Assembly (NCBI GenBank): GCA_010015655.1
Contig: ML976698.1
Span: 362,282 to 426,281, forward strand
DNA from: Bimuria novae-zelandiae CBS 107.79
Lineage: Eukaryota; Ascomycota; Dothideomycetes; Pleosporales; Didymosphaeriaceae
Reading direction: 5' to 3'
Length of the DNA stretch: 64,000 nucleotides
Shown here: piece by piece, positions 12,706-25,787 of the stretch
Layout of the letters: the number at the start of each line of letters is the position of its first letter
Position numbering within the stretch: position 1 is the first letter of the stretch
The notes under the pieces: generated by a model
The model's database searches: none
The model's input: the letters and a program-made list of their open reading frames with translations, nothing else
What the model was told of the DNA's origin: nothing
Made by a program: the position numbers and the translations under genes

Positions 12706-15700
12706 TACATAGATTCTCTAATGCTTCAGTACTTTTATAATTATGTATAGCTTTTTATTATATATATTATATTATAATTCCGCGTTACTTAGTTTGCGTA
12801 AGTAATAGGCTATTAGGTGCTAATGCTTATTCTAGAATTGTTTTACACATGCGCCTATAGCGCGGTCGCTAGCGTCGGTTTTAAATCGTAGAGGTTTGTT
12901 GTCTCTAATGTATACTAGCACTAGTAGCATAATGCATGCAGTCTTTAATAGTTAAAATCATATTTTATACTTTATTATTTATTTAAAGGGTATATCCTTC
13001 TTTATAAAGTTAGTAAGTAGTATCGTAATTTTGGCGTAGTTCTTAATAAACTATCTATTAAATCTATAGCATCTTAAGAATTCTTAAATATGTTTTACTT
13101 TTTTTTTTTTAGTTATAGCTAGTTTTTTACGTATTTAATATTTTTCAGGCGTACTTATATTCCTTTCATACTAACGATGTGTCTTAGAAATTCTAGTTTC
13201 TATATATAGAATTTGCATTTCTTTAGCATAATATATAAGTGTGCTTAATCTAGTGCTTTTAGTACTGTCTATACATGCGGTACGTGATCTAATTCGTTTT
13301 TAGAAAAGACAGGAATATTATCTATGTAGGTAATAATAAATATATCTAGATAATTGCGCAAGATATTATTAATAAGTGCTTAAAAGGTTATTAGTACGTT
13401 AGTAAGTGTAAAAAGTATAATTATATATTTAAATAGTTTCTTATTGCCTTCCTTAATTTATATAAGGTTATATTTATTTTATAAATCTATTATTATAAAG
13501 ATCTTTGCTCTTAAGAGTTAATCTTAGAGTTCGAAGATATTTAGTAGTAAGTATTAATTTTTAATTATTATATCGTTAAGCTTCCCATAGTCTATATAGG
13601 GCTATAGTGATCTATCCCTCTTTAGTATAAACATAAATAGGGTTACTACTAGTAATTTTAAAGGTCTAATATATTCATTCGCAAGATTTATCTTAATAAA
13701 TCCTTTTTCTTACTAGAGTGGTTTTTTGTTTTATTATATAGTAGTCTAAAGGGTAGCGTCTTCCCTTCTTTTAGGTTAATTGTATAATCTTAGAGTTAAT
13801 ATTTTAGAAGGTTAGCTTTTCCTTCTCTCTTGGTAAACATATAATTCTATGCTCGATAGTATTCTAGAAATCTATAGAGTGTGCTATCGTCTATCTTCTT
13901 ACGCTCTATGACCTGGTGGTTCCTACCAGCGTTTGCTAAGGTAATTTCGTGTTTATTAACTTTTAGTCGCGAGACTAAGGTGTTTATAGCTCTCTTATCT
14001 GTTATTATGCTCTATTAATACGTAGGTTTAGCTTATAATATATATTTATAGCATTTAAAGAATAGCGTTCTTTTTTTTTTATTAATTATAAGGTTATACT
14101 TCCTTAACTAGGATAATTTTAAAATTACATTATAATTAACTTTCGTAATAACGTCAAGGGTAATTAATTCCTAGTATCTATAAATTTTAAGAGTTATTTT
14201 TAACTTATATTTAATCCTGGCTTTTGTAGGCATTAGTTATCTATTTGTAATATAGATAGAATATAGTATAGCCTTCCTACGTTTATAAAATCTTACTCTA
14301 TTAAGTGCGTTTTATAATATATAGTTCTTTTATGCTCCTAAGTCTAGTAGAGCCTTTATTTATATTCCTTTAAGCTATACTAGTAGCTTAATTAATACCT
14401 AACTATTAGTAGTATTTAATTTTTTAAAGGCGCTCTCTCGCCTAAGCTTAGGTCTAAAAAGACACTTTTTTAATAAGTAGTTTCTTAGGTCTCAGTATTC
14501 TTTTTTTATTTTATAAATATTTATTATATCTTTCTTATAAATAAACTGCTTTACCAAACTCTCTTTCTTTTTATTAATCTAAACGTACTAGTTCTTTACA
14601 GTAGTTTCTTAGTCTAAATCTAAAGAGTGATTTATCCTACTTATATTTTTTGTAGTTAGGATAGAGGCATATTTATTATTTTATTAATATATAATTTTTA
14701 TTAAATAATATTAATAGTACGTTGTTCGTAGCTTTAACTAGATACAAGAAGTATTTAGTTTTTTATTTATCTTAAAAGTGTACGTCGCACTTTATAACTA
14801 GGTAAATAAACTATTCCTATTAGTATTATTAATTTTAATTCAGAAAATATCTTTCTTACTTTTTATATAGTTTGTAATATATTACTCGTATGTGCAGTAT
14901 CTTTATTAAAGGGTACTATAATTAAGGTTTTAGTAGTTTAAGTAGTACTTTAGTTTATAATTATCTTCTTCTACGATATATGTCTTACGTAGGTCTTAAT
15001 ATTTATATTCATAGTTTATAAATTCTCGCGTGGCCTTGCTAATTAGGCTAGTTTATTTTAGTAATACGTAACGTATCTAGTTTTTATTACCAAGTATCTA
15101 AAGTCTCCTTCTCTAGGTTATTACGTTTTTAAGAAGTTAAAAATATTTTATTATTGAACTTCTTCTAAAAGTTATCTTGCGTTTAGGTGTATTATAGGAG
15201 TTTATTATATTAGTTTATTTTTTTAAACCTTCGTTATTAGCATTCTTGTATCCTTAGAAGTCTAGTAATTCTAATTACTCTAAGTCCTTATCTAGGATAT
15301 TAGATTACGTAATAATAAGTATTACCTGCTATTCTTCGTTGTTTAATTTATTATTAATAATTAGTATATTTAATTATCTAATAACTTTATTTTTAGATCT
15401 GCAGTTCCTAGCGATGTGGCCTAGTTTACTATATATAAAGTAGGTACGCGTCTTAGTCCTTGGTAGTTAAGTTCTATTCAAGAGTTGTATATAGTTATTA
15501 TTAAGCTTTTAAAGGCCTAGAACCTTCCTTATTCCTTTTTCTAAATTTTTAAATTTGATCCCTTTTATTAGCTAGTTACTATAAGAGTCGCGTTACTAAC
15601 GTTAAGGTGCTTTTATTAGTACTCTATAGACTATAGGTAATACTTTACCAAAGCTAGCGTTCCTTAGATTTCTGCGAAACTCTTCTTATAGCGCGAACTA

Positions 15701-16335
15701 TTCTCTATTAATCCTAATTAATTCCTTATATAGTTTATTAGGGTTTTAATTTTTATACTACTACGTAGGAGTTCCTTTCGTACCTTATGCTTAAGTCCTT
15801 ACTTATATATAGTCTTAAGGGATTCTTTTTTTCTACTTAAGCTATATAGCATACATATAGAATTTAGCTATATATTTAGCTATAGATTATTATTACTTAA
15901 TTGCCTAGATAGCTTATTTAGCTATAGCAGTTTTATTAGCAATTCTAAATAGTTATTTAAGGTACTTTTTAAAGTTAAAGTAGTCCTTAATAATATTAAC
16001 TACGTTAGCATAGCTATTTATGTAGTCTTTATCCTAGTTCTCGTGGTCTATATCTATCTACTTAACTAAGTATAGTTAGATCTATACTTCGACTGCTCCT
16101 GGCATGTATATTACTACAAAGATAACCTTCTTTTTATTTATAAGTTTATTATTTTGGTTAACAAAGTATAGGTCTAGTTATAGTAATTATATATTAAGAA
16201 GCTTATAAATATTATTATATAAATTAGGTTTATGCGTCTTATTTTTACTATCTTTTATTAGTAAGATGCTAGTACTATTAGAAGCTATAAAAAAGGTAAG
16301 GGTCCTTATAGTACTTATATTAAAGGTGTTTAAGA

Positions 16336-16515
16336 TATTAAGCACTTTAGGGTATCTAGTTCTAAAGGAGACTAGGGTTAGTTCTTAAATAAAAGTAATA
16401 ATAAGGGAAAGAAGGGGCATTAATAGCTTATACGTATTAATAAGGTTATTAGTATTAAAGGTAGTATATAGTTATAAAAGAATTAGCTAGAGCTAGAGTA
16501 TAATCTAAATAATAG
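16336..16515 (-). repeat. Right LTR of Gypsy-B, fragment 1 of 3
   Basis: Matches the first part of the left LTR (8287-8466), including the shared block CTAAAGGAGACTAGGGTTAG. The LTR continues at 16753-16764 and 25788-26039 after two insertions. The three pieces sum to 444 bp, equal to the left LTR. Confidence 0.8.
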
Positions 16516-16747
16516 TGTCACGGTACCTCCGGTATCCGCGACACCTCGACTGTGCCGTTGCCGAAGCACCGGCACTAGCCCGTGCACCTCTGCACGTTCT
16601 ATCTATAGTCCCTATCTATATAGCTTTGTCTGCCTGTATTTCTGCTCCTTAGCTATCCTCTTGTATTACAACTGAGTATGTACGTAGTAGCATATTAATT
16701 AAGCTTTATCTAAGCCTTGATTTGGTGAGCCGTAGCCTCTTGTGACA
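16516..16747. repeat. Solo LTR, 232 bp, not RIP-mutated
   Basis: Begins TGTCACGG and ends TGTGACA, giving the inverted ends TGTCAC/GTGACA. It is flanked by a perfect 5-bp duplication AATAG (16511-16515 and 16748-16752). The empty site is visible in the left LTR of Gypsy-B near 8455-8475, which reads straight through AATAGATTAATAAC. No internal coding region remains, so it is a solo LTR left by recombination. Composition is normal, unlike the host LTR. Confidence 0.9.
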
Positions 16748-16764
16748 AATAGATTAATAACTTA

Positions 16765-17234
16765 TGTAACGAGCTTAAGGAACCTAGACTGTGGCACTAC
16801 TATAACCAAAGATAGATAGGGGGAGGTGGATGATGCTGTATCACAGCTAGCCTGCGAGGACTCGCGGGACCGCTTAGGTTAGCAAGGGTCACGTGATCAC
16901 GATCCGCCAAGAACCAGCTTCGATGCCAGATTAAAGGTAATCCGCTAAGGAAAAGGACAATCGTTAGATTACTTAGAAATAAAGAAAGAAATAGACTAGT
17001 ATATAGTATAATAATTCTCTTATTATTATTTCCTTCCTTATAGCTAACTTATATAACTTTTGCACGAGTACGTTCTCTATATAGACTAATAGTTATCTTA
17101 TTTATTATAAGATTAAATTGTACAGCTACGCGCTAAGTGTTGTATTAACTTATACTATTAAATAATCTATAAAGTACTACTTTAGCCTTACTATCTTAAC
17201 CTATATTAGACTAAGGTGTAAGTGTCTTATAATA
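16765..17234 (+). repeat. 5' LTR of Gypsy-C
   Basis: 470 bp, begins TGTAACGAGC and ends TTATAATA (from TTATAACA). It aligns over its full length with 25322-25782; differences are mostly transitions. The first 180 bases are less mutated than the same part of the 3' LTR. Confidence 0.88.
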
Positions 17235-20200
17235 CTTTAATTACCTTATAGTATAATAGCTAAACTAAATATAACCCTAGCTACCTTAGTAACTAAACTT
17301 ACTACTACCTTAAGCCCTCTGTCTCCTACGGCCTAGAATATAGCTACAGAGCAAGTAAAGTAGATTAAGAAGTTATAAAAGCTTATAAAATAATTAACTA
17401 GTTAAGTTATAGTAACTTTTAAATACTAATCTAAGATACCCTTACCTAACCCCTATAATAGATAGAAGGGACTAGGAACGTTTCTTACTATAATAAAATT
17501 ATATATTTACTATAACTAAAAGAAGTTCCTAACGGAATAGGACTAGATCCTAGTAATAAGTATATATATAAAGGGAAGGCAGACTAATAGTTATATCCTA
17601 TAATAAAGCAATATCTAGAGCACGATGGCGACCTAGATAAGTGCAAGGAGCACGTAAAGAGAGCCTTTACTAATTAGAATATATTTAAAAAAGCGTTAGA
17701 CGAAATGTTTAGTACTATTAATAAAGAATATTAGGTAAAGCTATAGCTACAACGTCTATAATAAATAAAGTTAGTTAGTAACTATATAGCTAAATTTAAA
17801 TAGCTTTAATTCCTAATTTACTGGGACGAGTCGCCACTTATATTTATATACTATATTAGCTTAAAGGAAGAAGTTAAGAACATGCTAGTTTATACTTTAA
17901 GGGCTATCTAGCTAAAGGAACTGTAAACTGATGTCTAATAAGCTAATAATTAACTTTAGGAACAACGTCAGGAACGTAAGAATAAAGGATAAAAATTTGA
18001 AAAAAAAAGTTTTATCCGTATCTACTTGAAATAAGATTTAAATAAAGACGTTATTATAACTAATAAAGCCCGCTAGCACAAGAAACTGGCTAATAAGGGT
18101 AAAAAGTCTAAATAGACTAAGTAAAGTAAAAGTGCTATCTTTCCTAAAAATTAATAATAATAATTTAAGGATAAGGCTTGCCTTTGCTGCGGAAAATAAG
18201 GGCACTTTGCAAGAAACTATTAAAAAAATAGAGGTTATTATAACTAACCTCCTTAATATAGTAATAGTTACCCTTACCCTAGCTATATATAATAAGGACC
18301 TCACACAGGAGATCCCTAACCTAATAAAGTAAATTAAAGAATAAATAGTTCTATAAAAATACAAAATCTTTAGTAGACTAGTAGACGGAACATGCTAGGT
18401 ATATATAATAGTAAAATATATTACCTACCCTAATACACTAAGAAAATAATTATTTAAGGACTGCATACTTAGAACGCCTACTAGCTAGCTAAGAATCTCT
18501 AAAGAGTCCTAGTACGCTATTTATACTAAATTATAATAATTAAGTAACATGCGCGGGCAGAATAGTAATAATATATAAAAAAAAGGATATTAATAATACT
18601 ATAAAGAATAAGCTAAGATAGCTTATATCCCTAAAGATCTAGACTACTATTAGTTAAGTAAGGATTAGTATAGGGTATCTAATAACTACTACGAACACTT
18701 TCTACTTTACTAGACAAAATACTATAAGTAGAACGACTAGTATAGGTGCTTTAAGAACACTTATAATATCTACGCCTAATAAAAATACGTAACTAAATAG
18801 TTTCTAAGAAGCATAAATCCTTATAATCGTAAGGACGTTATAGAAGTAACTTAGATAAGGCAAGAGAAACCCTATATATCTATCTTATAAGATAAGTATC
18901 GCCCTTAGTATCTTATATATTTAAATTTATAAGAGGAAGTAGCTGCTTTTAAAGACTAATTAAGCTATTATAAGCTTATAATATATAAGTGCCTAACTCT
19001 AAATTGCGCTTAGCACGGGATTTTAGGAGTATATAAAGCTAATAAGATTAAAAAGGCCTATAAGCTATGCTACTAATAATATAAGTAGTATAAAGGCTAA
19101 GAAATCTTAAAGTTGGTATAAATTAAAAACTAGATCTAGGAGACTATAGGTGTAAATAGTAAGCTAGAGAATTAAAAAAAAATAGGATGCTACTAGGCAA
19201 CAAGCTATACTAGTAATAGTACTATCCTTATAGCTTATTAAGCAGACACTAATAGGGTGAAAGGACGCTTAATAAAGATTATTATAATATATAAGCATCG
19301 TGTAAAAGCACTTATTAATTTAGGAGTAAATGTATATTTAATATTTTTAAAAGTAGTTAAAAAATATAATATGCCTTATCATAATAAAAAAATACTGTTA
19401 TAAATAGGACTCGTACACGAGACATAATTATAAAACTATAGTAATAGTTAGCTACGCCTAGAGACAGCGCTAGTACAAGTTAATATTAAAGGCTTAGAAA
19501 GCTAACATCTATTTACTATCGTAAAGATAGATAACATAGAAGCTATTATTAGGTATAAATAGCCTAAATTATATAATCTATAAATAGATTAGATAGCAAG
19601 GATAATCCTACTTAGGAACCTAACAGCAACGGCCTAAGCGGAGCCTTGGCGAAAAGGACACTCCAGGAACCTTAGAAGAGAAGGGAGAACCACGCATCCA
19701 TAATATAAGAGATATTAACTTACGTAATAAATAAAATTCTTAAGTAGTACCTAGAGCAAGTACGCTGCCTATAAGTTAAATTAGCTAAAAATAGCTAATA
19801 AAAACCCTAGTTTACTAGTAAAATACTAAGAGTTAGTAGACTTATTTAAGAAATATAATACGACTATTTTACCTAAATACTAGGCGTAGGATTATAAGAT
19901 ACTATTAATAAAAAAAGCAAAACCATAGCTAGAGCGCCTATAACTTTTTACTTATAAGTAAGAAAAAGTGCTAAAGGAGCTATTAAAGAAAAATTTTTAC
20001 TTTAGAAAATAAAAGCCTAGTTAGAGCTTTATAGCCTTCCCTATACTCTTTATGCCTAAGAAAGATGGCCGACTACAACTTTATATAAATTATAGATAGT
20101 TAAATACCATAATAATTAAGAACCGCTACTCGTTACTACTAATAATAAAGCTTCTAGATTAACTCTAAGGAGCTAAGTGGTTTACTAAGTTTAATATCTA

Positions 20201-21985
20201 AAATAGGTTTTATAGAATAAAAATTATAAAAATATATAAGTAGAAGATAGCCTTCCGCACGAGATATAGCTTTTTTAAATATATAATTATACTAATAGAG
20301 CTAATAAACGCCTTAGTAACCTTTTAAGAGCTTATAAACTGAGTACTGCATAAATACTTGGACGTATTCTGCACGGCGTACATCGATGATGTATTGATAT
20401 ACTCGAGCGGGACACTGGAGGAACACAAGGAACACGTTCGCAAGGTATTACGAAAACTACAGGAACATCGATTGCTCCTGCACCCCAAGAAATGCGAGTT
20501 CCATGTTACAGAAACGGAATATCTAGGATTTATTATATCCTAGGAAGGTGTTAAAATAGACCTAAAAAAAATTATAGTAATAAATAAATAGCTATTACGA
20601 TAGTTAGTAAAAGATATCTAATTCTTTTTAGGCTTTATTAACTTTTATTATAAATTTATTAAAAACTACTTAAAGGTTACCCCTCCACTAATAAAACTTA
20701 TAAAGACGAGAAAATAGCGACCTCTATAAAAGATAAAAAAGAAGGCTTTTAAATAGTTAAAGCACCTATTCTTAATAGCACCCCTACTATAAATATATAA
20801 CCTAAATTAGTAACACTATATCTATACTAACGCATTAGACTATGCGCTAGGGGCCGTAATACTATAGAAATATAATTATAAGAAGTAAAGACTGGTCTTT
20901 TACTACATAAGAAAGCTTTTAAAAGTAGAGCTTAATTATAAAATCTATAATAAAGAACTACTTATAATTATTAACTATTTTAGTAATAAGAAGCGTAGCT
21001 TAAAGGAGCTAAATACTAAATAAAAGTATTTTTGAAATACCTTAACTTTATACGCTTTACTACGACAAAAAAGCTTAATTAATAATAAGCTAAGTAGTTT
21101 AAGTAGAGAGTAGAATTTAACTTCTGTATTACGCACCTGCTAGGGAACGTAAACGCCGTAGCAGACACACTTAGTAGGTAATTAGATCTAGTAGAAAAAG
21201 ATAAAAGTGGTAACTATATCGTAATTCTAGCCTATGCAAAGGACAAAACCCTTCGCTATAACAAGACATAGCTTACGCCCGCGCTAGACACGCGACGCGT
21301 AGACCTTACCTATTATAACTACTTATAGCTAACTTTGAGGACTATAAAAAGCTTATAGATAATAATTAATACGCGTATAACCTTAGTTACGCTATAAAGT
21401 TACCTACGCGCAATTACTAACACAGGGTATACATAAGTACTTAAGAGGCACTACTATTAATTAAAAGACTATATAAAAATAAAAAGTAGAGACACCTAAG
21501 GATTATAAAAATAACGTGCTAAGTCGCAAATAAATACGCTATTCCTAGGCTACGATAGATAGTATAAAAGGTGTTAAGTAACTATTTAGCTTACTATAAA
21601 AATAAGTTTAAGAGATATAAGCCCTATAGCCTTTTATAATTACTATAGCCACCCCTAAGACCGTTGTCTAACGTAACTATAGACTTTATTATAAAGCTTC
21701 TAATATTATTAGCACTAATGAATAAATGCCCCTATAACGCTATTCTAGTTATAGTAGACTACCTTACTAAGGAATTAAAGTTTATACTAATTAAGAAGGC
21801 TATATTAGCTAAAGAGTTAGCCTATATAGTAAAATAAGATCTTAAATCTTGAGTTAGATAACTAGACAAGTTTAATACTAATAGAGCTAAGATATTCACA
21901 TCTTTGTATTAGACCACGTTTACTACTATATTAGGTATTAAGTATAAGCTCACGACGAGCTTCTACCTAGAAATAGATAAATAAA

Positions 21986-23909
21986 TGTGGCGCACAGTCA
22001 CAACAATTAGGGAGCTCGAAAACAAAGTCTATTAAGGAGAGGAAGCTCTATAATAACTAGCTATTTATAAATTTAAGGGATCGCGTGCTTAGCTACTTAG
22101 CTACTTAGCTTAACCTTAGCTAGCGTAAAAAGCTCTAATAAAGTGCCTTTTATAATATACCTCCTAGCTTATAAAGTATAGTAAAATAAGCTAAATAGTA
22201 ACTTAAAGTATAAAAGGTAGTAAACTTGCGCGTAGAGCTTAAAAAGCGTCTAGCTTAGATTTCTAGCTTGCTAGGTAATTAGTCTAAGTAGCTAGTTTAC
22301 ATATAGTTCTAAGAAAAAAGTAAAGAAGAAAAAGAGTAGCGTACTTTTACTATAAAGCTTTAATAAATATTTAAAGGTAACTATTTACTTGCAACGTGAC
22401 CCGCGCGAGTACTTATATAAAAAGATAAAAAAATAAAAGAAGTAGCGTACTTCTACTATAGAGCTTTAATAAATATTTAAAAGTAACTATTTACTTACAA
22501 CGAGACCGATGCAAGTACCTATATAAATAAATAAAAAAATAAGTAGCTATAGGATTATAGCACCTAGCTAGTAAAGACTTACTTACTTATAGGCTTATTA
22601 TAATCTATATTTTAATATTCCTTAAAAAGATTAGAGGAGGGTGTGCTACCTACCTTTTATATTTAAGCTTAGTTAATAACACCTTCTACTAATTCTTTTA
22701 AATCTACCTATTAATTTTACTAATCTCCTTACTTATAGGCTTATTATAAAACTTATAAAATACTTCTCCTTAAAGTGCGTACTAAAGGCGATTATACTCT
22801 GTAGGCTTTTATTAATGCTGGCTATTTACTCTACATAGGCACTTGTAGCTCGTATTAGGAGTGCGCCCTCTAAGCGTAGCGTACATGCCTGCGTGCTTAG
22901 TTGTTTGGCCGAGCTGCGCAAGCCAGCGAGCGTATCCTTCTAGAGATAGAGTTGCTACTGCGCCTGGTCGCGATAGGTTATTAAGCTCTCTCTAAGCCTA
23001 CTTATAGTTATATCGTGATGCTGAGCGTAGGAAATCCTTTATCAGCAGCGTACCCTTTATCTTTAAGAGATTTAGAAGCACAGCGTTAGCGTGTGCGCGG
23101 TTCCATTCGGATAGCTATTTAGTTATGTCTGTTGTTCTGCTGCTCTGTGGGCGTTAGGTAACCTCTTTATATGTATATCGTACCTGCTCCTTCTAATTAT
23201 TATTGCTTAGATAAAAATTATTTTTAAGTTCTTTAATTAGCGCTTATAGCGTCTACTACTTACTTAACTATAATATTATAAGTTTTAGTTTTTATAAATT
23301 AACTATAATATAGACTTAGTTTTAAAGTGCCTAAAGCTTTATTATAAGCTAAATATAAATAATAGACTTTAGTTTATAGCGCGTAAGCTATTATATATAA
23401 GGCTTGCCTTTAGTATTTATGTTTAGTAGCTCTAGATCCTAGTTATATATATTTATTTACTTAGAAGTTTTAGGGTTTATATAACTTTATATCTTTTAAA
23501 CCTTTAGGTAGTACTTAAGCTACGCGTACTAAGATAGGAATAAATTATAATTTATAAGTTAATTACTTATTAGGAGCTTTATAGTAATTATTATATAGTC
23601 TAGCTCTATTATAGGTTATAAGTGTTAAGACGTAAGCGTAAGAATAATAAAAAGTAAAATATAGTTTATTATTATAATTATTAGCTAATGTAAAGTAAGT
23701 ATATTATAAAGTATTATAAAAGTACTAGGCTTATAACTATAGCGTATAGTTATAACGATTAGGGAGCTTAAAAATAAAGTCTATTAAGGAGAGGAAGCTC
23801 TATAACAACTAGCTATTTATAGGTTTAGGGAATCGCGTGCTTGGCTGCTTGGCTGCTCGGCTCAACCCTAGCTAGCGCAGAAAGTTCAAGCAAGGTGCCT
23901 TTTGCAATA
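21986..23909. mobile_element. Short non-autonomous LTR element (TRIM-like) inside Gypsy-C integrase
   Basis: Two 172-bp direct terminal repeats (21986-22157 and 23738-23909) begin TGTGGCGCAC/TATAGCGTAT and match apart from transitions. A 5-bp duplication ATAAA flanks them (21981-21985, 23910-23914). The Gypsy integrase frame is split exactly here, at the DGQ block, and resumes after the insert. The 1.58-kb interior contains no recognisable gag or pol. Instead it has a 105-bp tandem duplication (22330-22543) and a less mutated core (about 22840-23160). I infer a non-autonomous LTR retrotransposon mobilised in trans. Confidence 0.8.
22330..22543. repeat. Tandem duplication, two copies of about 105 bp
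   Basis: Copies at about 22330-22436 and 22437-22543 share AGCGTACTT, CTTTAATAAATATTTAAA and CAAGTACnTATATAAA blocks in the same order. It is internal to the TRIM-like element. Differences are mostly transitions. Confidence 0.75.
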
Positions 23910-24726
23910 ATAAATAAAATAAACTAATTAGTTATTAGAATAATACCTTTAGATGTATGTAAATAAGTTATAGAATAATTAGGTTAAGCTACTACTAATA
24001 GCTTAACTAGTATATAATAGCGCAAGATTAGCGACTACGGGGTACTCGCTATACTACGCTAATCGCAGACATAAGCCAATAACTTACTAAGATTCGTTAG
24101 ATATTAAAAGCGTTATAAAATATGTAGCTAAAAAAGCGGAACTTATAAAGGACTTATATAAGACGCTATATAAAAATATTACCTAGTAAAATATACAAAT
24201 AGCGAGGCAAGTAAATAAGAAAAAGATTAAGGGACTAACGTTTTAAAAAAAAGATAAAGTCCTTCTTTTAAATTTTTTTAAGATAACTAGGCTAAGCAAA
24301 AAACTAGATAACCATTGAAAAGAACTATTTAAAATTTTAAAAGTTAGAGGCCTAACTAATTTTAAACTATAATTATTTATAAATACACGTATATACCTAG
24401 TTTTTTATAAATTATTGTTAGAACTAGCACTACTAGACGCCGAGCTAGAATTGTAATTAGAACTTAAAAATAAAAAGTATAAAATTAAGGTAATTAGGGA
24501 CCTATAGAAGATTAAACGTTAGTATAAGTACTTAGTAAAATAGGAAGGATAGCTAGAGAACTATAATACGTAGAAACTAGTATAAAACCTTATAAACTAC
24601 AAGATAGCGCTAGAGAAGTTCTACAAAGAGTATCTAAGGGTGCCATAACTAGATTAGTAAGAAACTTAAAATAGTTAAAAGATATAAAAGAATTAAAAGA
24701 AAGAAATAAGTTAGCCTATAATTAGT

Positions 24727-25179
24727 CTAAGTTAAACACAGGTAGTAATAGTAAAGTTAAAGGAAGGACGCTAGTAGCTATACTTTAAATAAAAAGAAAT
24801 TTTTTTTAGTAGTGTGCTTTAGCTTTTTTTACTTTTTTATTAATATAATCTCCTCTAGCTTATAATAACGCTTTTTTCCACAGTAGCTAACGCCTTCTTT
24901 AGGTTAAGAACCTAATAATAAGTCTTATAAAGTATTAATAGTTATTTAGCGCTGCTCTGCTTTTATCTCTTAATATTTAGTCTGCGTTAAAACTAGATTG
25001 CACCAAGCCTTTACTTAAATATAATAAGTAAAGAAACTAGTAAATAACTTTACTATATACTTTAGACCCTTCTCTTTATAGTAACTATATAGAGTTAGTA
25101 TTTCTATATTTGCGTTAAGAATAGCCTTTATCTAGTCTTAACGGCGTTAGTTAGAAGATGTTTTTAAAATTTTAGGCAT
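24727..25179 (-). pseudogene. Extra ORF antisense to Gypsy-C pol, 151 codons with RIP stops
   Basis: Starts at an ATG (25179-25177, MPKILKTSS) and runs antisense to the element between its chromodomain and polypurine tract, ending at TAG 24727-24729; internal stops are TAG/TAA only. The block IEILTLYSYYKEKGLKY resembles LEILIRYKRYKEKNILKY of the antisense ORF in Gypsy-D, so the two are related in sequence, not only in position. A Cys-poor, Lys-rich C-terminal half follows. Function unknown. Confidence 0.5.
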
Positions 25180-25307
25180 AATTAGGTAAGTAATAAAAAA
25201 GATAAAAAGTAAACTTATAATAAAGGTCTTAATAGCTACTTATATACGCGCACGTTAGCGCTGCCGTAAAATTATAAGATAAGAATAGGTATTAGGGTAA
25301 TTACCTT

Positions 25308-25317
25308 AAAAGGGGGG
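25308..25317 (+). promoter_or_regulatory. Polypurine tract of Gypsy-C
   Basis: AAAAGGGGGG just upstream of the 3' LTR start at 25322, the usual site of plus-strand priming in LTR elements. Gypsy-D has the same arrangement. Confidence 0.75.
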
Positions 25318-25321
25318 ATAA

Positions 25322-25782
25322 TATTATAAGCTTAAGGAACCTAGACTATAGCACTACTATAATTAAAGATAGATAAGGAGAGGTAAATAATGCTATACTA
25401 TAGCTAGTCTATAAGGACTTGCGGGGCCACTTAGGTTAGTAAAGGTTACGTAATTACAATCTACTAAGAACTAGCTTCGATGCTAGATTAAAAGTAATCT
25501 GCTAAGGAAGAAGAGAACTACTAGATTACTTAAAAAAATTAAACTAGTATATAGTATAGTAATTCTCTTATTATTATTTTCTTTTTTATAGTTAACTTAT
25601 ATATCTTCTGCACGAGTACGTTCTTTATACAGACCAATAGTTATCTTATTTATTATAAGATTAAATTATATAGCCACGCGCTAAGTGTTGCATAAACTTG
25701 TACTATTAAATAATCTATAAAGTGGCACTTTAGCCTTACCTTACTAACCTGGATCGGACTAAGGTATGAGCGCCTTATAACA
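25322..25782 (+). repeat. 3' LTR of Gypsy-C
   Basis: 461 bp, partner of 16765-17234. Its end CCTTATAACA keeps the canonical CA, whereas the 5' copy has TA. Confidence 0.88.
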
Positions 25783-25787
25783 ACTTA

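Larger units (their letters stand above)
16765..25782 (+). mobile_element. Chromodomain Ty3/Gypsy-C retrotransposon, complete but RIP-dead, with nested insert
   Basis: LTRs 16765-17234 and 25322-25782, with 5-bp duplication ACTTA (16760-16764, 25783-25787). Order on the plus strand: gag at about 17600-18220 with a CCHC knuckle at 18174-18218 (C-x2-C-x4-H-x4-C), protease region at about 19280-19570, reverse transcriptase at about 19990-20640 with intact YIDD at 20380-20391, RNase H at about 20740-21150, integrase at about 21460-21980 resuming after the insert at 23915, chromodomain at about 24474-24630 (YLVK.EG block). A polypurine tract precedes the 3' LTR. Without the 1.9-kb insert the element is about 7.1 kb. 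An antisense ORF lies at 24727-25179. It interrupts the right LTR of Gypsy-B, so it is younger. Confidence 0.9.

Noticed and set aside
18038..18364. 108-codon minus-strand hydrophobic frame
   Set aside because: Lies opposite the gag/zinc knuckle relic of Gypsy-C; the hydrophobicity comes from RIP-generated TTA/ATA codons.
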